Notes under the pieces: model-generated | Database searches by the model: none | What the model saw: the letters and a program-made list of their open reading frames with translations, nothing else | Told to the model about the DNA's origin: nothing | Assembly (NCBI GenBank): GCA_963932465.1 | Contig: OZ010786.1 | Span: 272,770,411 to 272,834,410 of the forward strand | Length of the DNA stretch: 64,000 nucleotides | Direction of reading: 5' to 3' | DNA from: Maratus speciosus | Taxonomy: Eukaryota; Arthropoda; Arachnida; Araneae; Salticidae | Program-made: the position numbers and the translations under genes | Shown: piece by piece, positions 11,344 to 23,782 of the stretch | How positions within the stretch are numbered: position 1 is the first letter of the stretch | Layout of the letters: every line of letters begins with the position of its first letter

Positions 11344-12368
11344 CGTATAATACACCCACCATAGGATGAAAATGGTACTTCATAACTTTCATTGACGACT
11401 ATTCCAAATTTAAATGTAATCTATTTAATGTCGAAAAAGAGCAAAGCATATGAAAAATTACGGGAATATATATCAACCGTCAAAAATAAGTTTTGAAAAT
11501 TTCCAACCACCATCAGATCCGAGAATGGCGGGGAATACGTCAAAGATGAATTAGAAGACTATCTTAAACGTAACAGAATCGAACACCAGCTCACCGTACC
11601 ATACTGCCCAAGTCAAAATGGGGTTGCCGAGAGAAAAAACAGGACACTGTTAGACGTGACCAGAAGCATGTTAAGCGAAGCTAACCTCCCACATAAATTA
11701 TGGGGAGAAGCAATTTGCACCGCAAATCATTTGCAGTATCGCTTGCCTTCCAAATCAGTTATCACCACGCCATACGAACTTAGGCTAAACAGAAAACCGA
11801 ATTTAAGATATCTTAAAGCATTCGGTTGTACCGCGTACGCATATATACACAAATCTAAACGCGGCAAACTAGATGATAGAGCAGAAAAAGGCGTTTTCGT
11901 AGTTACGACAATCGATCGAAGGCGTACATAATATTTACTAGTGACGGAAGAGTCATTTTAGCCAGAACCGTAAAATTCGCAGAAAATAACATGAGCAATA
12001 TAAATGCTGACGAAAGTTCAAACACGAATGAGTTAATGCCAGAAACAAACAAACACACACGGCAGACCGACACAAGCTTAATTGAATTCGATCTGACACA
12101 AAACCAAAATTCTTCATATACACCGTGCGCGTCTCAATATTTACAGCAATTGAGAAGATCAGAAAGACATAATAGAAGCGTGCCACCGGACAGGCTTGCC
12201 TATGTAGTCCCGCATGATCCAGTATATGAACCAAGAGGTTAGAACGACATGCTAAACGTCGAAAACCCACAAGAAAAATGAATTGGATTGAAGTGACAGG
12301 CGACGAAATAAACTCGCTTATGAAAAATGAAACATTGTCTTTGGTAAAACCATCACAGGAATTTAAAT
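11344..12368 (+). pseudogene. Copia integrase and start of reverse transcriptase, broken
   Basis: The integrase core continues from the preceding domain after several frameshifts. It is weak between 11344 and 11500, then clear: SENGGEYVKDELEDYL (about 11520, second catalytic Asp), PYCPSQNGVAERKNR (about 11601-11640, catalytic Glu), PYELRLNRKPNLRYLKAFGC (about 11770). A frameshift near 11912 leads into the acidic linker LARTVKFAEN and LRRSERHNRSVPPDRL (about 12153-12200). NWIEVTGDEINSLMKNETLS (about 12283) opens the RT domain, which is then interrupted by an insertion at about 12369. The first catalytic Asp of integrase is not recoverable by eye. Confidence 0.85.
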
Positions 12369-12947
12369 TAATTTGCTAAACTCTTAATTGACTAAGCTTC
12401 ATCTGTCATCTTGTTCCAAAATGGCGACCATTTGAATTTTTGAATTTTTTTATGTTTATTTTTTTGTATGGTTATTTTTTTATGTTCTTTTAGAAAATGT
12501 TACGTTTCACAAAATGTATCTCTTATGTATCATTTTAAACAGAATGTTAGAAACATTAAAAGATATTTTAAAGAGTCACACAGCGTAAATTAACAAGATA
12601 GGTCATTTTAAAGAGAAAGTTAGGAAACCTAAAAATTTCCAAAAGTGTCCACAAAATACAAATGGCCGCCATTTTGAAACAAGATGGCGGATGAAGCCGG
12701 TCAACGAACGTGGTCGAGACATTCGCATGTACTATGCAAATGAAAAATTTCATCCAAATCGGTTAAAAAATTCGAGGGTAATAGCATCGCAAAATTCAGA
12801 TATATATAAGTCAACATTTCCACGGAGGGTGATTTTGGTATCTGGGGGTCATGATCGGATAAAATATAGCAAAATTTCCCGAAGTGTTTTCCTTTGGACG
12901 GCTACAATAGGTAGCTTTTACATTTTGCAATAAAAATTGGCCTATAA
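12369..12947. mobile_element. 0.58 kb insertion splitting the Copia reverse transcriptase
   Basis: Copia coding sequence stops after KPSQEF-L at about 12368 and resumes with WAYKAKYYETGKVKSYKARL at about 12946. The intervening DNA has no pol similarity. The bases ATAAAAATTGGCCT occur twice in a row at the right border (about 12930-12958), which may be a target duplication or a local repeat. The insert contains two ATGGC-type blocks (AAAATGGCGACCATTT and ACAAATGGCCGCCATTTTG) and a TTTCATCCAAATCGGTTAAA block often seen in arthropod dispersed repeats. No inverted ends are clear, so the class is unknown. Confidence 0.65.
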
Positions 12948-13660
12948 AAATTGGCCTACAAGGCTAAATATTATGAAACGGGGAAAGTAAAGAGTTACAA
13001 GGCAAGATTAGTAGCTCAGGGATTTAAACATAAATACGAGGTCGACTTTGACGAGACGTACGTATTTGTTGCATCCCAAACCACTTTAAGATGTTTCCTC
13101 ACTGCCGCATCCTACCATAACCTTAGTGTCAGTCACATTGACATAAAAACCGCGTTTCTGCACGTTGAACTAGAAGAAGAGGTATACATGTCACAACCTG
13201 AAGGATATGTGAACACAAATGAACCCGATAAAGTTTGTAAACTCCGAAACTCCATATATGGGCTTAAACAAGCAGCCCGGGCTTGGTACACAAAAATTAT
13301 CGAATCTCTTAGAGAATTAAATTTTATGCAAAGCAAGGTAGACACCTACTTATTTACACAAGAACAGGGGGAAAACACAGTCTACGTAGTTGTGTACGCA
13401 GATGACATTCTCATAGCGGGAAACAATGCTCAAATTGGAGAGGTCATGAATAAGTTAAAAACACAATATACACTCGAAGATCCGCGAGAAATTAGCAATT
13501 ATCTGGGGATAAAAATTAAGAAAACACATAATGGCATCAACCTCAACCAAACAACTAATGGAAATCGTTAAAAGATTTAACCTAGAGGAATCAAAGCCTT
13601 ACGGAACACCCATGGAAACGGGTTTCTTAAGATCAGAGTTTACGTGTCTGCATCCACCTT
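12948..13660 (+). pseudogene. Copia reverse transcriptase remnant
   Basis: This is the RVT_2-type reverse transcriptase: KARLVAQGFKHKYEVDFDET, then IDIKTAFLHVELEEEVYMSQ (first catalytic Asp), YGLKQAARAWY, and the active-site box YADD at about 13399-13410. A frameshift near 13545 shifts into MEIVKRFNLEESKPYGTPME. Sequence after about 13660 is no longer Copia: the RNase H domain and the 3' LTR are missing, so the element is truncated at both ends. Confidence 0.9.
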
Positions 13661-15668
13661 ACTCAGCAAAATACGAACAAACAATAAATACCCATTTATA
13701 CATTGTATCTTTCCTGTTACTATTGTCTTATTTTTTAAAAAATATATTAATTTTAACCTTTTCAAAAAAATATCTTCATACTGTCATTTTCGGGTTTTTC
13801 TTTCTTTCTTTTTTTTAATTTTTAAAAATGAGCGTACGCTTTCTGATCGAAATACGAAAAAAACATTCACTTATAGATAGTGCATTTTCCTTTCTAATTT
13901 TTTTTTAACATTTTAATATTTACTATTTCAAAAAAATATATATATTAATAATAAAAAAATTGGAAGTTCTTCCACGAGTTCACGACAATTTTTCTTTCCG
14001 TAATTTCACGGAATTTTTTTTTTTTTTTAGATTTGAAGAGAATTGCCTTTTGGAAATTTTCGAATGAGGAAAGGGAAATGTCATTTCATATTTTAAAAGA
14101 AAAGGGCTGGGCATTTTCTATTATTTAGGTTTTCTCAGGAACTATTGGGTATACTTGAAATTTTAATATATCAAAATATCAGAAATAATCGTCAATTACT
14201 ATATCGGAAACCCCTTACTCGATTTGAAAGATTTTCATTTAAAAATATAAATTCATACACAATCGGCTTAAAGATATATTTTAAACAGATTTTAGGTTCG
14301 CTTGAGAAAAGAAACCGGTGATCCTACAATTCTAGATTTGTTTTGATAAATTTTCATTTAAAAAATATAAATTATGCAAAATCGTGTGTGTATGCTGCCT
14401 TTAGGTTCGTTTGAAGAAAAGTTCGTTTAAAAATATAAAATCATTCAAAATTGGTTTTAAGTATATTTGATATTATTATCACTGGCCCGGATTAGTTACT
14501 AGTTAGAACTAGTTAAATGTTTTATATATATTTTGATCATCTTCAAAATGTGTATAATGTTCGCGTACAATTTTGGGATAGTTATCGTGACTATTCAAAG
14601 ACTATTAAGCGAACACTGTTAATTATGCTCAGCAAATACTGCAGATATTTTTATACTACTTCATAATTCCTTTAACATGAGCCCGGTAAATTGAAGTATC
14701 GAATTAATCGAACTTTTAAATTCCCTCGCAATTGAAAATATATTCTTTTGCTTCAACTCTTTTTTTTAAATATTTTTGTTTCAACTCTTCATTCTTACCT
14801 CTTCTTTGTTCTCTTTTCTTGTAACTCTTTAGTTTTAACTTTTTTGTTTTAACTCAATTTAATTCTTTTTTCATTAAAAACGAAATACTGAAAATTTTTA
14901 ATCTTGCATTCAGTGAAATTTTCTAACAAAAATACCACAAAAACAAGCTTCTTTGCTGTTAGTAGATTGAAGGGATTATTTTAACTGTTTTTTACTTCGT
15001 ATACGGTTGTAGAAATAAAATATCGATTAAAAAATCAAAATGCAGTTGAAGCAACGATAAAAAAAATGGTACGATATCAGGATTGACAGTTTGAAAAAAA
15101 TTAATATGTATCTTACATGAAGAAATATTCCAACCAATTAATTGTTCGCAACCAACTAGTCTTAACTAATTGTAAAAATGTCGTTTATAGTGCTACAAAA
15201 CAAATTCTAAAAAATAAATGTAACTATAGATGTATATCTTTCAAACTAATTGACATTTACAGATTTTGTAGCAATAAAATTTTATTTAAAAATCTTAGCG
15301 AATTTTTAGGACTAATCTCTGCAAAATTTGACGTGCACAAATTGCTGTTCCATATTGAAGCGAAAATTGGTATTTTTCCCGTATTTTGAAACTAGTATTG
15401 CAGTCGATGTATTATAAATTAATATATTTAATATCCAGTGTATTGCACTAAAAAAAATAAAGAAACAAATTCAATAAAACACTTATAACTGAAGAGGGAT
15501 TCACAAACCGATATTGAAATAATTGATCGTACAAAAAATCCAAATGCAGTTGAATCAAGCGATGATGTAGGAATTATTGTAGAAAAAAAATTAGAGTGAA
15601 AGCATAAGTTAAAGTTTCAACAAACTTAAAATGTTCCTCATAACAACAAATTTCCCATTAACAGCTTC
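13661..15668. other. AT-rich region with a degenerate tandem repeat
   Basis: No gene is recognised. Between about 14215 and 14470, three diverged units of about 95-105 bp share TTCATTTAAAAATATAAATT, an ATCG or TTGG box and a TTTAGGTTCGYTTGA box. A 90-codon open frame at 15117-15389 has the composition of random AT-rich DNA and no recognisable domain. Confidence 0.45.
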
Positions 15669-16207
15669 TTAACCCTTTCGGGTGCGATTTTTTTTTTTAA
15701 TTTTGAGAAAAAATGTATTTTTACGTTAATAATGTTAACTGTAGCTATCCAAATAGATTTACTGGGTTTAACAAATGTGGCATTGTCTGAAATCTAACGA
15801 ATGTAGTTATTTTGGGCACTGTTCAATTTATATTCCTACGACAATAGGCTAACGAAGAGTTTTTGAAGACGTTTGGAAAATGCCATATTACAACATGATT
15901 TAGCAGATATGACAACATTCTAATATTGTTTGCGATTTATCGCACAGGATTTGTTCAAAAAAGTAATTTAAAGTTTGAAGTATATGCGTAAAAGAATCGC
16001 CAACAGTGCAAATAAAATTAAGCAAACTTTTATTGTTATTATTATTATTACTTAATGCCAAAACATAAATGAAGTTATAATAAGAAATGTATAGATCTAT
16101 ACTTCCACTAATACCTGTAGATAGTATCAAAAGTAATTGTTAAAACAAAATAATACTCAATCAAAAGACATGTACTATTAATAGTATACCAGACCCGAAC
16201 GGGTTAA
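15669..16207. mobile_element. TTAA-flanked MITE, piggyBac type, 539 bp
   Basis: The left border is TTAA followed by CCCTTTCGGGTGCGA; the right border is CCAGACCCGAACGGG followed by TTAA. The ends are about 13/15 matched as inverted repeats and begin with CCC, as in piggyBac-like elements, which duplicate TTAA. No transposase is present. An internal ATT microsatellite lies at about 16033-16050. Confidence 0.72.
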
Positions 16208-17562
16208 TTTATGATTAAATAATCGTTAAAATTGAAATATTGATTTTATAAAACCTTCCTAAATACTACAAAATCAAAATTTAGCTAGATGCCTATTTTA
16301 AAACTAATAAAAATTTCAGATTTTGTAAATATAAAATTCGGTTTTCAGAAAATAATGGAATGTAATATTTTCTGTTAATTGAATAATCTCTAGAATTGTT
16401 TAGGCTGGTTCACATTAAATGATAGTCAGCAATTATTTTATGAAGTAACTTTAAACATATAACTATTAACACATGTGGTGCTTATGCTGATTTAATGTAA
16501 TAAGTATTCATCAGTGTAATCTGAATTAAATAATATAAGTTTGAAACTGAGTTAAGGGAATGTAATCATTTTGATAAATCACATTTAAAATAAATAGCAG
16601 ATTTTTGTAATTATACATATTGAAGTTAATTGGGGCTAATATGTAACACCCCCAAAAATGTGGCTAATGTTAGACACATAAAAATGGTAGCAATTTTTAT
16701 TATAAGAAAATTGACTTTGTGATTTTTTGGAAGAATAACTTTTTTATAGACATTGCATATACACTCAAAATTTATAAAGAAAAATCCCCCCCCCCCCAAA
16801 AAAAAAAGACATAACCTTACTTTTATAATACGAAAATCTTTTGTGTCAGACTTCAATACTTTTAAAGTGTAACAGTTAAATAAGAACTTGGTTAAATTAT
16901 TCTGATATACTTCGTTTTACGAAAATGTTGTGACTCTTTTTAGCCTTTAAAATGTGGAATGTTGTTAACATAGCTTGAGTTACACCCCATCAAACTCAAG
17001 GGAATAATGTGTTACAATATATTTAGCTAGTATGAAACATTATATGAGGCTGATGTGAAACATTGTATGAGGCTAATGTGAGACACCGTATGTGGATTTT
17101 ATTGAGGCTGTAATAATATAGATTGAACCATTCACTCAAATAAAAACGGAAAAAAAATAATCTTTCATTGTATTTTCGTTTTAATGCACAAACTATGATT
17201 ATTTTTTTCTATTTTGTAAGCCGAGTATATTCTTCCATGGTTTTACAGTTATATAATCGAATGACATGAAATACTAGCTAGTTAATGTTAAAACTTAATT
17301 TTACAAGTAAATCTAAAAGTTACATTGAAGATCTGTGTATTTTGTAACATTGAACGTGGCGTTTAATCAGTGGCGTAACCACGTATTCAACGTCCTGTAT
17401 TCAATATACCAAGTTGTCTTTGTCTCCAAGGAAAGGGTCTGGCAGTTTGTTTTAAGGTTTTAAAATCGGAAATGTACATTTTTTTCTTTGAAATTTTACT
17501 CATTGTATTTGAAATTCAAGCATATTCAATGCAATAAATTAAAATCTTATATTAATAAAAAA
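16208..17562. other. AT-rich spacer with small repeats
   Basis: No gene is recognised. A run of 13 C followed by A occurs at about 16787-16808. A short hairpin CTTGAGT...ACTCAAG lies near 16973-17001. The rest is unassigned. Confidence 0.45.
17024..17092 (+). repeat. Minisatellite, 23 bp unit, 3 copies
   Basis: The units AGGCTGATGTGAAACATTGT-ATG (17047-17069) and AGGCTAATGTGAGACACCGT-ATG (17070-17092) follow a diverged first unit ending at 17046. Related GGCTAAT blocks occur at about 16632 and 16670. Confidence 0.7.
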
Positions 17563-17796
17563 GGGTACTACTTAGTTTTTCCGTCGACCAAAAATCTATC
17601 GCCAAATTATAAGATTAAATGCCAATAATGGTTAATTCTTTAGACGTTTTATTTGTATTTTTATTAATGCTATACTAATTTATTTGTTCTTTCGTTATTT
17701 AAAATAAAAATTTTTGCAATTTGTATAGTTTGGCGAGTGGTTTGGAGATTTATACAATCTGGCGAAATTGGTCGATGGGATAACTAAGTACTACCA
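17563..17796. mobile_element. MITE, about 234 bp
   Basis: The left end GGGTACTACTTAGTTTTTCC pairs with the right end (reverse complement TGGTAGTACTTAGTTATCCC). Pairing continues through GTCGACCA and TCGCCA-A-T. No target duplication is obvious. It is non-coding. Confidence 0.7.
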
Positions 17797-18100
17797 AAAA
17801 AGATGTTGGTCTATGTCTGTCTGTGTGTCTGTTAGCGATGACTAGGGAAATCTCCCGCATTTAGTGGTTTAAAAATTTGGATGAAAATAAACGAAGTAAG
17901 GTCCGAACGCACATGAGGCTCAGATTTTCTGTATTTTGATAATTAGTCGAGATATTAATAGAAAACTTTATTGACCATTGTGAAATGGTGCAACTCCACT
18001 GTTGCATGCATCAAAATGGTCCTTCCGTGAAACGTCAATCAGAAAGAACTGAAATATAGAAAAGTTTTATTTATTTTATTTATTTTTTTTACATTTTTCG

Positions 18101-18560
18101 CTTTTCCGGTAGAATTAAATAATAACTCAAAACTTCCACTTTTTTCGTCGATTTTCCTGCTCTTAACGGTGTATTTCATTAAAGAAATATTAATATTTAC
18201 TGTTTCAAAAGAGTTTATATTCTGAATGCCGATTTCACATGTTTCGTTTTTTCTGAGTACTTAAACTGTCATATCTGCTTTCCAAATCCCCCAAAATACA
18301 AAAAAAAAAAAAAAAATTAAAAAATACCACTTATTTCGTGTATTTTCCCGGACACAATGGTACCTTTCGTTTAAAAAAAGTTATTACTTACTGTTTAAAA
18401 AAAAGTCTGAATGCTGGTTTCATCTTCTTCGTTTTTTTTCTGCAGATTTAAAATTCAACATCCGGCTTCTAAATCAAAAAATGAAAAAAAAATTATTTCT
18501 GGAACTTTTCCAGTTCTAATGATATCTTTTATTGTTATTTCAAAAGAAATATTTTTTGGA
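18101..18560 (+). repeat. Degenerate tandem repeat, unit about 190 bp
   Basis: Three units share a pattern: a TTTCGT or TTTCTGG box, a TTTTCC box, GGTRYMTTTCATT, an ATTTACTGTTT-like run and GAATGCYGRTTTCA. Units begin at about 18145, 18334 and 18490. Divergence is high. The open frame at 18411-18719 lies in T-rich repeat DNA and is not taken as a gene. Confidence 0.5.
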
Positions 18561-19239
18561 GGTTGTTTCATGAATTCACCAAACTTTTTTTTTTCTCTCT
18601 GTATCTCAAAGTATTTAAAGAGACAGTTTCCGTTTTATTTGTGCTTTAGAACACATTTTCGGAGAGTTTTTTTATTTTTACACTTCTACGGTATGGTGGA
18701 GAGAAATATATATATTTAAACCAAAAACGGGTAGGGGCAAAAAGTTGCCTTAATACAATTACATCAACTCTGTGCATTTTTACAACTAAAAAATGGCTTA
18801 GGTCTGCGCTTTTAGTCTAAATTCGAAAATATTGGATATAATTTAACATTTTTTCAAATTTTTACAAAATTCGTATAGAACTGAGTATGATTTAAAAATG
18901 TTATTTGAATCTTTATTATTAAAGATTTAAAATATTGAAACGATAAAACGATATCTTTAATTTTTATAACCGGATCAAAATTAAAAATTTTTGGTACAAA
19001 AATAGTCGTTGCCACTATGTTACAGCATACAGCTAATGGCTGCTTTGAATGCAGCTCTTCACCAGTTGCTTTCACAACTATCCAGGACACACCACGTGGA
19101 GGTGGCTGCATATTATGCCCCAACCTAACCACCCTACCATCTGAGCACAATGTTTTATTTATACATTGAATTGCGATTATTTATCAAAGATTGGCATAAA
19201 TTTTCCATCTATCAACCTAGTCTTGATGTGTCCATCTCT

Positions 19240-20128
19240 TCTTTTTATCCCTATTATATGGATTCAGCTGCTCGAACCTCCTTCACGCATATTTCTACTG
19301 CTTGTGTATGAGATGGCAAGCAGAGTAATGCAGTGGTGATGTTATTAATGGAATCTATTCAGCCATCTATTATCTTCCCCAAAATTGCATCCAATTAATG
19401 CATAGTGATTACGAATACTGCAACCACAACATTTTTTTCAATCAATTAGGTTTTTTATAGAATTATCTTCTTCAAAGTTGATTGTAGATATTTCAAATTT
19501 GAGTATGCCATCATTTATTATACTACTTGCATTTATTATATGCTGAGAAATGTAGCTGTTTAATGTGATACCAATCACCATAGAGTATTGCAATCAAAAT
19601 TTGCTCTGCGTGTGCAAAACAACCATTGTTCTAAATAACTACTTTTAGTATTTGTTTTATTCCCTTTTCTGTGTTGTTTAGTAGCTTAGTAATTCCCATA
19701 AGTTTTCAGTTCCATTCTTTAGATTTGTATTTTCCTTACGTGTAAACCATACTGGGGCATAAACTTCGATAACATGCTTTGTGAGTGAGCCTAGACTCTG
19801 ATGGTCAATCAGTGCTTATATAAAGGCGGAATATTTTATTCGCCTTTGTGAGCCACCTTGTGTGGGGCACGTTTCCTGCATTCCTATTCGCTAGTTCTTC
19901 TGAGCAATATCTTGATGAAATAGCTTTGCAGATATCCAGCAGGCATTTCTGGTCTGTGCTGAGTGATTTTTTCTCGATTTCAGGAAATAATTTTTCAAAA
20001 TTACTCTCTATGGGTTGAAAAATTTCAACAGAAAGTGTTCGGCACTTGGATAAAGATTTTCCTATTGGTCCGATGAATCCATATGGGTCAGAATTTTTCT
20101 CATCGATCTTGACTACCAAATGATGCAA
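19240..20128 (-). pseudogene. Uncharacterised repetitive gene family, left (longer) copy
   Basis: The reverse strand opens with a 107-residue frame (20128 down to 19805). It includes the block SLSTDQKCLLDICKAISSRY, then CSEELANRNAGNVPHTRWLT and KANKIFRLYIST. Continuing below 19805 in broken frames gives KGIKQILKVVI, CFAHAEQILIAILYGD and WYHIKQL. From memory, the DQKxLxxIC, HTRWLTTANRIxRLY and YFxHxENxxLxMLxDxRxHIRxLG pattern belongs to a widely dispersed, uncharacterised arthropod and cnidarian family that behaves like a repetitive element. No function is known to me. Stops and frameshifts show this copy is dead. Confidence 0.6.
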
Positions 20129-20179
20129 AGTAAATTCACTTGAGTGTAGGTGGAATATGATCCTTTTAAATGGTTCGTT

Positions 20180-20830
20180 CTAAACTTGTCCGACGCAAAA
20201 GGGCTCACAACGGCGAATAGAATTCACGCTTTTATATGAGCACCCACTGTCCATCATAGTCTCTATGTTTACTCACAAAGTACTATGTAATCGAAGTTTG
20301 TATCGCAAGGTAGTTTACCTCCAATATAATCTACCACATCTAAAGAATGGATCTAAAATCTCATGGCAAATTACTCGGCAACTAAACAACACAGAACACG
20401 GCATAAAACAAATAGTAAAGAACGTTATTGAGGACAATTTGTACTTTGCACACGCTGGGCAAATTGTGATTCCAATGCTCTTTGATGATCGCCATCACAT
20501 TAAACAGCTAGCTCCTCAGCACATAATAGATGAAAGAGGAGAGTAAATGATGGCATACGCAAATCTGAAATATCGACAATCAACGTTGAAGCAGATAATT
20601 ATGTAAATCTAATTCATTGGAAAATTGTTGTGGTAACAGAACGTCCAATTACCATGCATCTATCGGATGCAATTTTGGTGCAGATAGATTTTGCTGAATA
20701 GATTCCATTAATAACATTCCTACTGTATTAGATTCTTTGCCTTCTATTACACAAGCAGATAAATATAAGTGAAGGAGCTCACAGCAGCAACATCCAAACT
20801 CTGTGGATACAAAGATGAGATGGGCTAGGT
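20180..20830 (+). pseudogene. Uncharacterised repetitive gene family, right (5'-truncated) copy
   Basis: The plus-strand frame 20265-20546 contains EHGIKQIVKNVIEDNLYFAH, AGQIVIPMLFDDRHHIKQL and APQHI, the C-terminal half of the same family as the left copy. Further fragments in other frames are ISTINVEADNYVNLIHWKIV, VVTERPITMHLSD and a PSITQADKY block (about 20560-20770). The N-terminal half (the HTRWLT region) is missing, because the inverted duplication begins inside the gene at about 20180. It is clearly non-functional. Confidence 0.6.
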
Positions 20831-21225
20831 TAAGCCATCGACATCTTACGCTTGTCTTTAATAAAAAATCATAATTCAATGCATAAATGAAACAGTGTAC
20901 TCAGATGGTATGATGTTCAAGATGATCACGGGTTGGACATGATAGACAGCCACCTGCACATGGTATATCCTGGGTAGATTTGAAGGCAACTAGGTAAGAG
21001 CTGTTATTCAAAGCAACAATTCGCTGTACGCCACAACAGAGTAGCAACGCCGTTTCTTTACCGACAGTAGTCAGTTTTGCTCCAGTTATAACTGGATATA
21101 CTCTAGGATGGATACTCTGTATGTATACAGAATAAAAATATAGTTTTGTCGTTTAAATATGTTAAGTCTTTAATAATAAAGGTTTAAATAACACTTTTAA
21201 ATAGTAACCATATAGGAACACTATA

Positions 21226-22406
21226 GGAATTTTATACCACTTATATAGCACTTTTATAGCACTTTTATCCTAGAAAAAAGATTGTCCCCGTAATGCATAA
21301 AGTCACCTCTGGCCATGGTTTTTTTCAAAAATGTTAAATATTGTATTTTTAAAAATCGATTTAACCTTGGAAGCGAAGAAGGTCTCAACTTTACATACGT
21401 AATTTGTGTTAACCGGTACCTCCAAAATTGCTTCCCAGGGAAGCGATGCGTTATGGGAAAAAAAGAGAACTACGAAAACGACCAATTTTGTACGAAACGA
21501 ACCTATGAAAATGACCCATAAAAGTACATTCTTTGATAATATGTGTTTTGTTTTAACTATACTAAGTAGTTTGGCCGTTCAAGGTTAAAAAACAAGAACA
21601 ATAAATCCCTCCAAATCGGTTCTTCCTCTTTCTTCATAGATGCAAAGTTTTGCAAAAAAAAAATTATACTATGCGCGGAAAAAAATAAAACGTAAAGGAA
21701 ACAAAAATGCAAAAACATAAAAATATCTTCCAGCTGCTCTGATTAAACCTCCAATTTCACTAAAAAATGAAAAAACGTTTTTAATTGATACCGCTTGAAA
21801 ATAGACATTGAAAAATGTATTGAATTTCAATGTCAGGTTAAGTCAAAAAGTTGTGAATTTTCGGGGGAAGATGATTCCTTACGCTGTATGTATGTGCTTT
21901 TTGTTTTAAAATTTTTAGTGATATATAGAATATCATAATTGAAAACATATGCCATCGAAATTTCAGCAACCCCGATTACGGTAAATTAGACCCAAAATTT
22001 ATCGAAAAAAATTATTTATTGTTACATTTGAATAAAATGCATATGAATTCTATACATATTTCTATTTTTTTACTTTATATTTGGTATATGTATGTGATAC
22101 TTGCAAGGAAATCAGTAAATGCTATGGAATTAAATTGCTTAAACCTCTTATTTAAAACGTTGGTTTCAAAAAATAATTACATGATTAAATGTATTTAAAA
22201 AATGTTTTTGAAATTAATAACGCATAAAAATATACCTTTCTAGCGGTACCTATTAAAATTCTTTATCTTTTATAATGTGTCATGTAATTCAATAAAAACG
22301 TGCAATATAGAACATATTTGTACTTCAAATTAATTCAACTTTTTATGCAATTATGCCATTTAAATTGTATGTCGTTAATATTCAATTGATGATAAACTGT
22401 ATACTC
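21226..22406. other. AT-rich spacer, nothing recognised
   Basis: I see only short overlapping frames of random appearance and no repeat shared with the rest of the window. Confidence 0.45.
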
Positions 22407-22424
22407 TTAACTTCTTCGCTACTG

Positions 22425-22446
22425 AGGTCCACATATGTGGACCTCG
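22425..22446. promoter_or_regulatory. Perfect 22 bp palindrome, transposon subterminal site
   Basis: GAGGTCCACA followed by TATGTGGACCTC is a perfect inverted repeat. Near copies are at about 22766-22788 (centre changed to CACACACGTG) and about 26013-26034. Probably transposase-binding sites of the surrounding piggyBac-like element; this role is inferred. Confidence 0.6.
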
Positions 22447-23782
22447 GATCTTAACCCATTGTAATAAAACCACGGCAAATATCCAAATTTTGATTAGCAA
22501 TTCACATTTATGGCAGTTTAAGTTTCAAAATGAATCAAACAGATTTTAAGACTTAACTTATTTTCATTGCTAAACCGTTGGTTGCAAGTGAGGTTTTGAA
22601 AAATGTCGTCAATTCAGCGATTGCATAAAAGCAAGTAATATTTATCTATATTAAAATTTTATTTAAGATGTCATAATTTTTTTTTATTGTTAAAAATATT
22701 ATAAATATTCACTAGATAACTTTCTTTTGTATATTTTGTGATTTTTTTAAAAGTAATATTTTATTGAGGTCCACACACGTGGACCTCAGTACTCAATGAC
22801 TATAAATAGGTTTAAACTCAGGGAATACTGTTATCGTGTTTAGAAATAATAATAAAGGTATTCACATATTTAGTTAACTCAAAATATGTGTACTTTTTTA
22901 AGGTGATATACTACACTTTAAGCTAGATTAAGTGGATTTTGTGTAATTTGTGATTAAATATTATTTAATGCTGATTAAATTCTGAAATTTTATTGAAAAT
23001 ACACAGGCATATAGCAGACCATAGCTAGACATATAATACATTTTTTATTCAAAATGAATAATGATAATTATTTTTATATTGTTATATTTGTAAATTATTC
23101 TTTCGCATAAATAATACATAATAATAATAAAATATTAAAAGATTTCATAGGCCAACTTTTGAATTTACTTTCATTTATCCCAATTCTATTAATACTAATG
23201 CATATGTACATTTTATTCTTATATATTCATTTTAACGTACATGATGGGAATTCAATAGCTGTTTATTTTTAAGTGTACAAAAATATTGCCTAATACTGTT
23301 AAAATTAATAATTTTGTCCAAAATAAAATTTAACTATCGGTTATAAATATTGAGCCTTTTAAGAGACTAGCTGCACAAAGAAATTTACATTCCATGGAAA
23401 ATCTAGAGCACAAGTCATTGCATATTACAATTTATTATATAATGAACGTTACAGGCCGGCATATTCTCATGGGTACATCGAAACTCCAACAAACAAAATT
23501 ATATTGTTCGCAAATCCAGCAATTTGTTGATACAATGACAAAATAGATTCTTTAAACGGAGGAACTATTTGCATTTTGTTGGTAATTCTGCTCCTCTTTT
23601 TAGTTTTAATAAGAGAAAAATGTTTAAACTTACTTGGACCTAAACATATTTCTTAAGGCTAGAAAATGACTCCTTTTCTGGGCAGTGTGATTTCCCACAA
23701 CATGTACCTTCAAAACCAAATCCTCTAGGGAAAAAATTGTTCTCTCTGTTAGAGATGAATTGGTATTAGATTTCTGTATATA

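Larger units (their letters stand above)
18870..21225. repeat. Inverted duplication, two arms of about 1 kb
   Basis: The left arm (about 18870-19870) is the reverse complement of the right arm (about 20180-21225). Paired landmarks are ACTCACAAAG at 20274 versus 19775-19790, GATGCAATTTTGG at 20668 versus 19385, GATTCCATTAATAACAT at 20701 versus 19338, and GTCTTTAATAATAAAG at 21166 versus 18915. The unpaired centre (about 19870-20180) belongs only to the left copy. Divergence between the arms is considerable and includes indels, so the event is old. Confidence 0.85.

Noticed and set aside
15117..15389. 90-codon open frame
   Set aside because: No motif, random AT-rich composition and no splice or promoter context.
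18411..18719. 102-codon frame rich in Phe and Lys
   Set aside because: It lies in T-rich degenerate tandem repeat DNA and has no domain; the composition explains the frame.
18854..19150. 98-codon reverse frame with MCSDGRVVRLGHNM
   Set aside because: It lies within the inverted duplication downstream of the repetitive gene. The other arm does not keep the frame, so it was not called separately.
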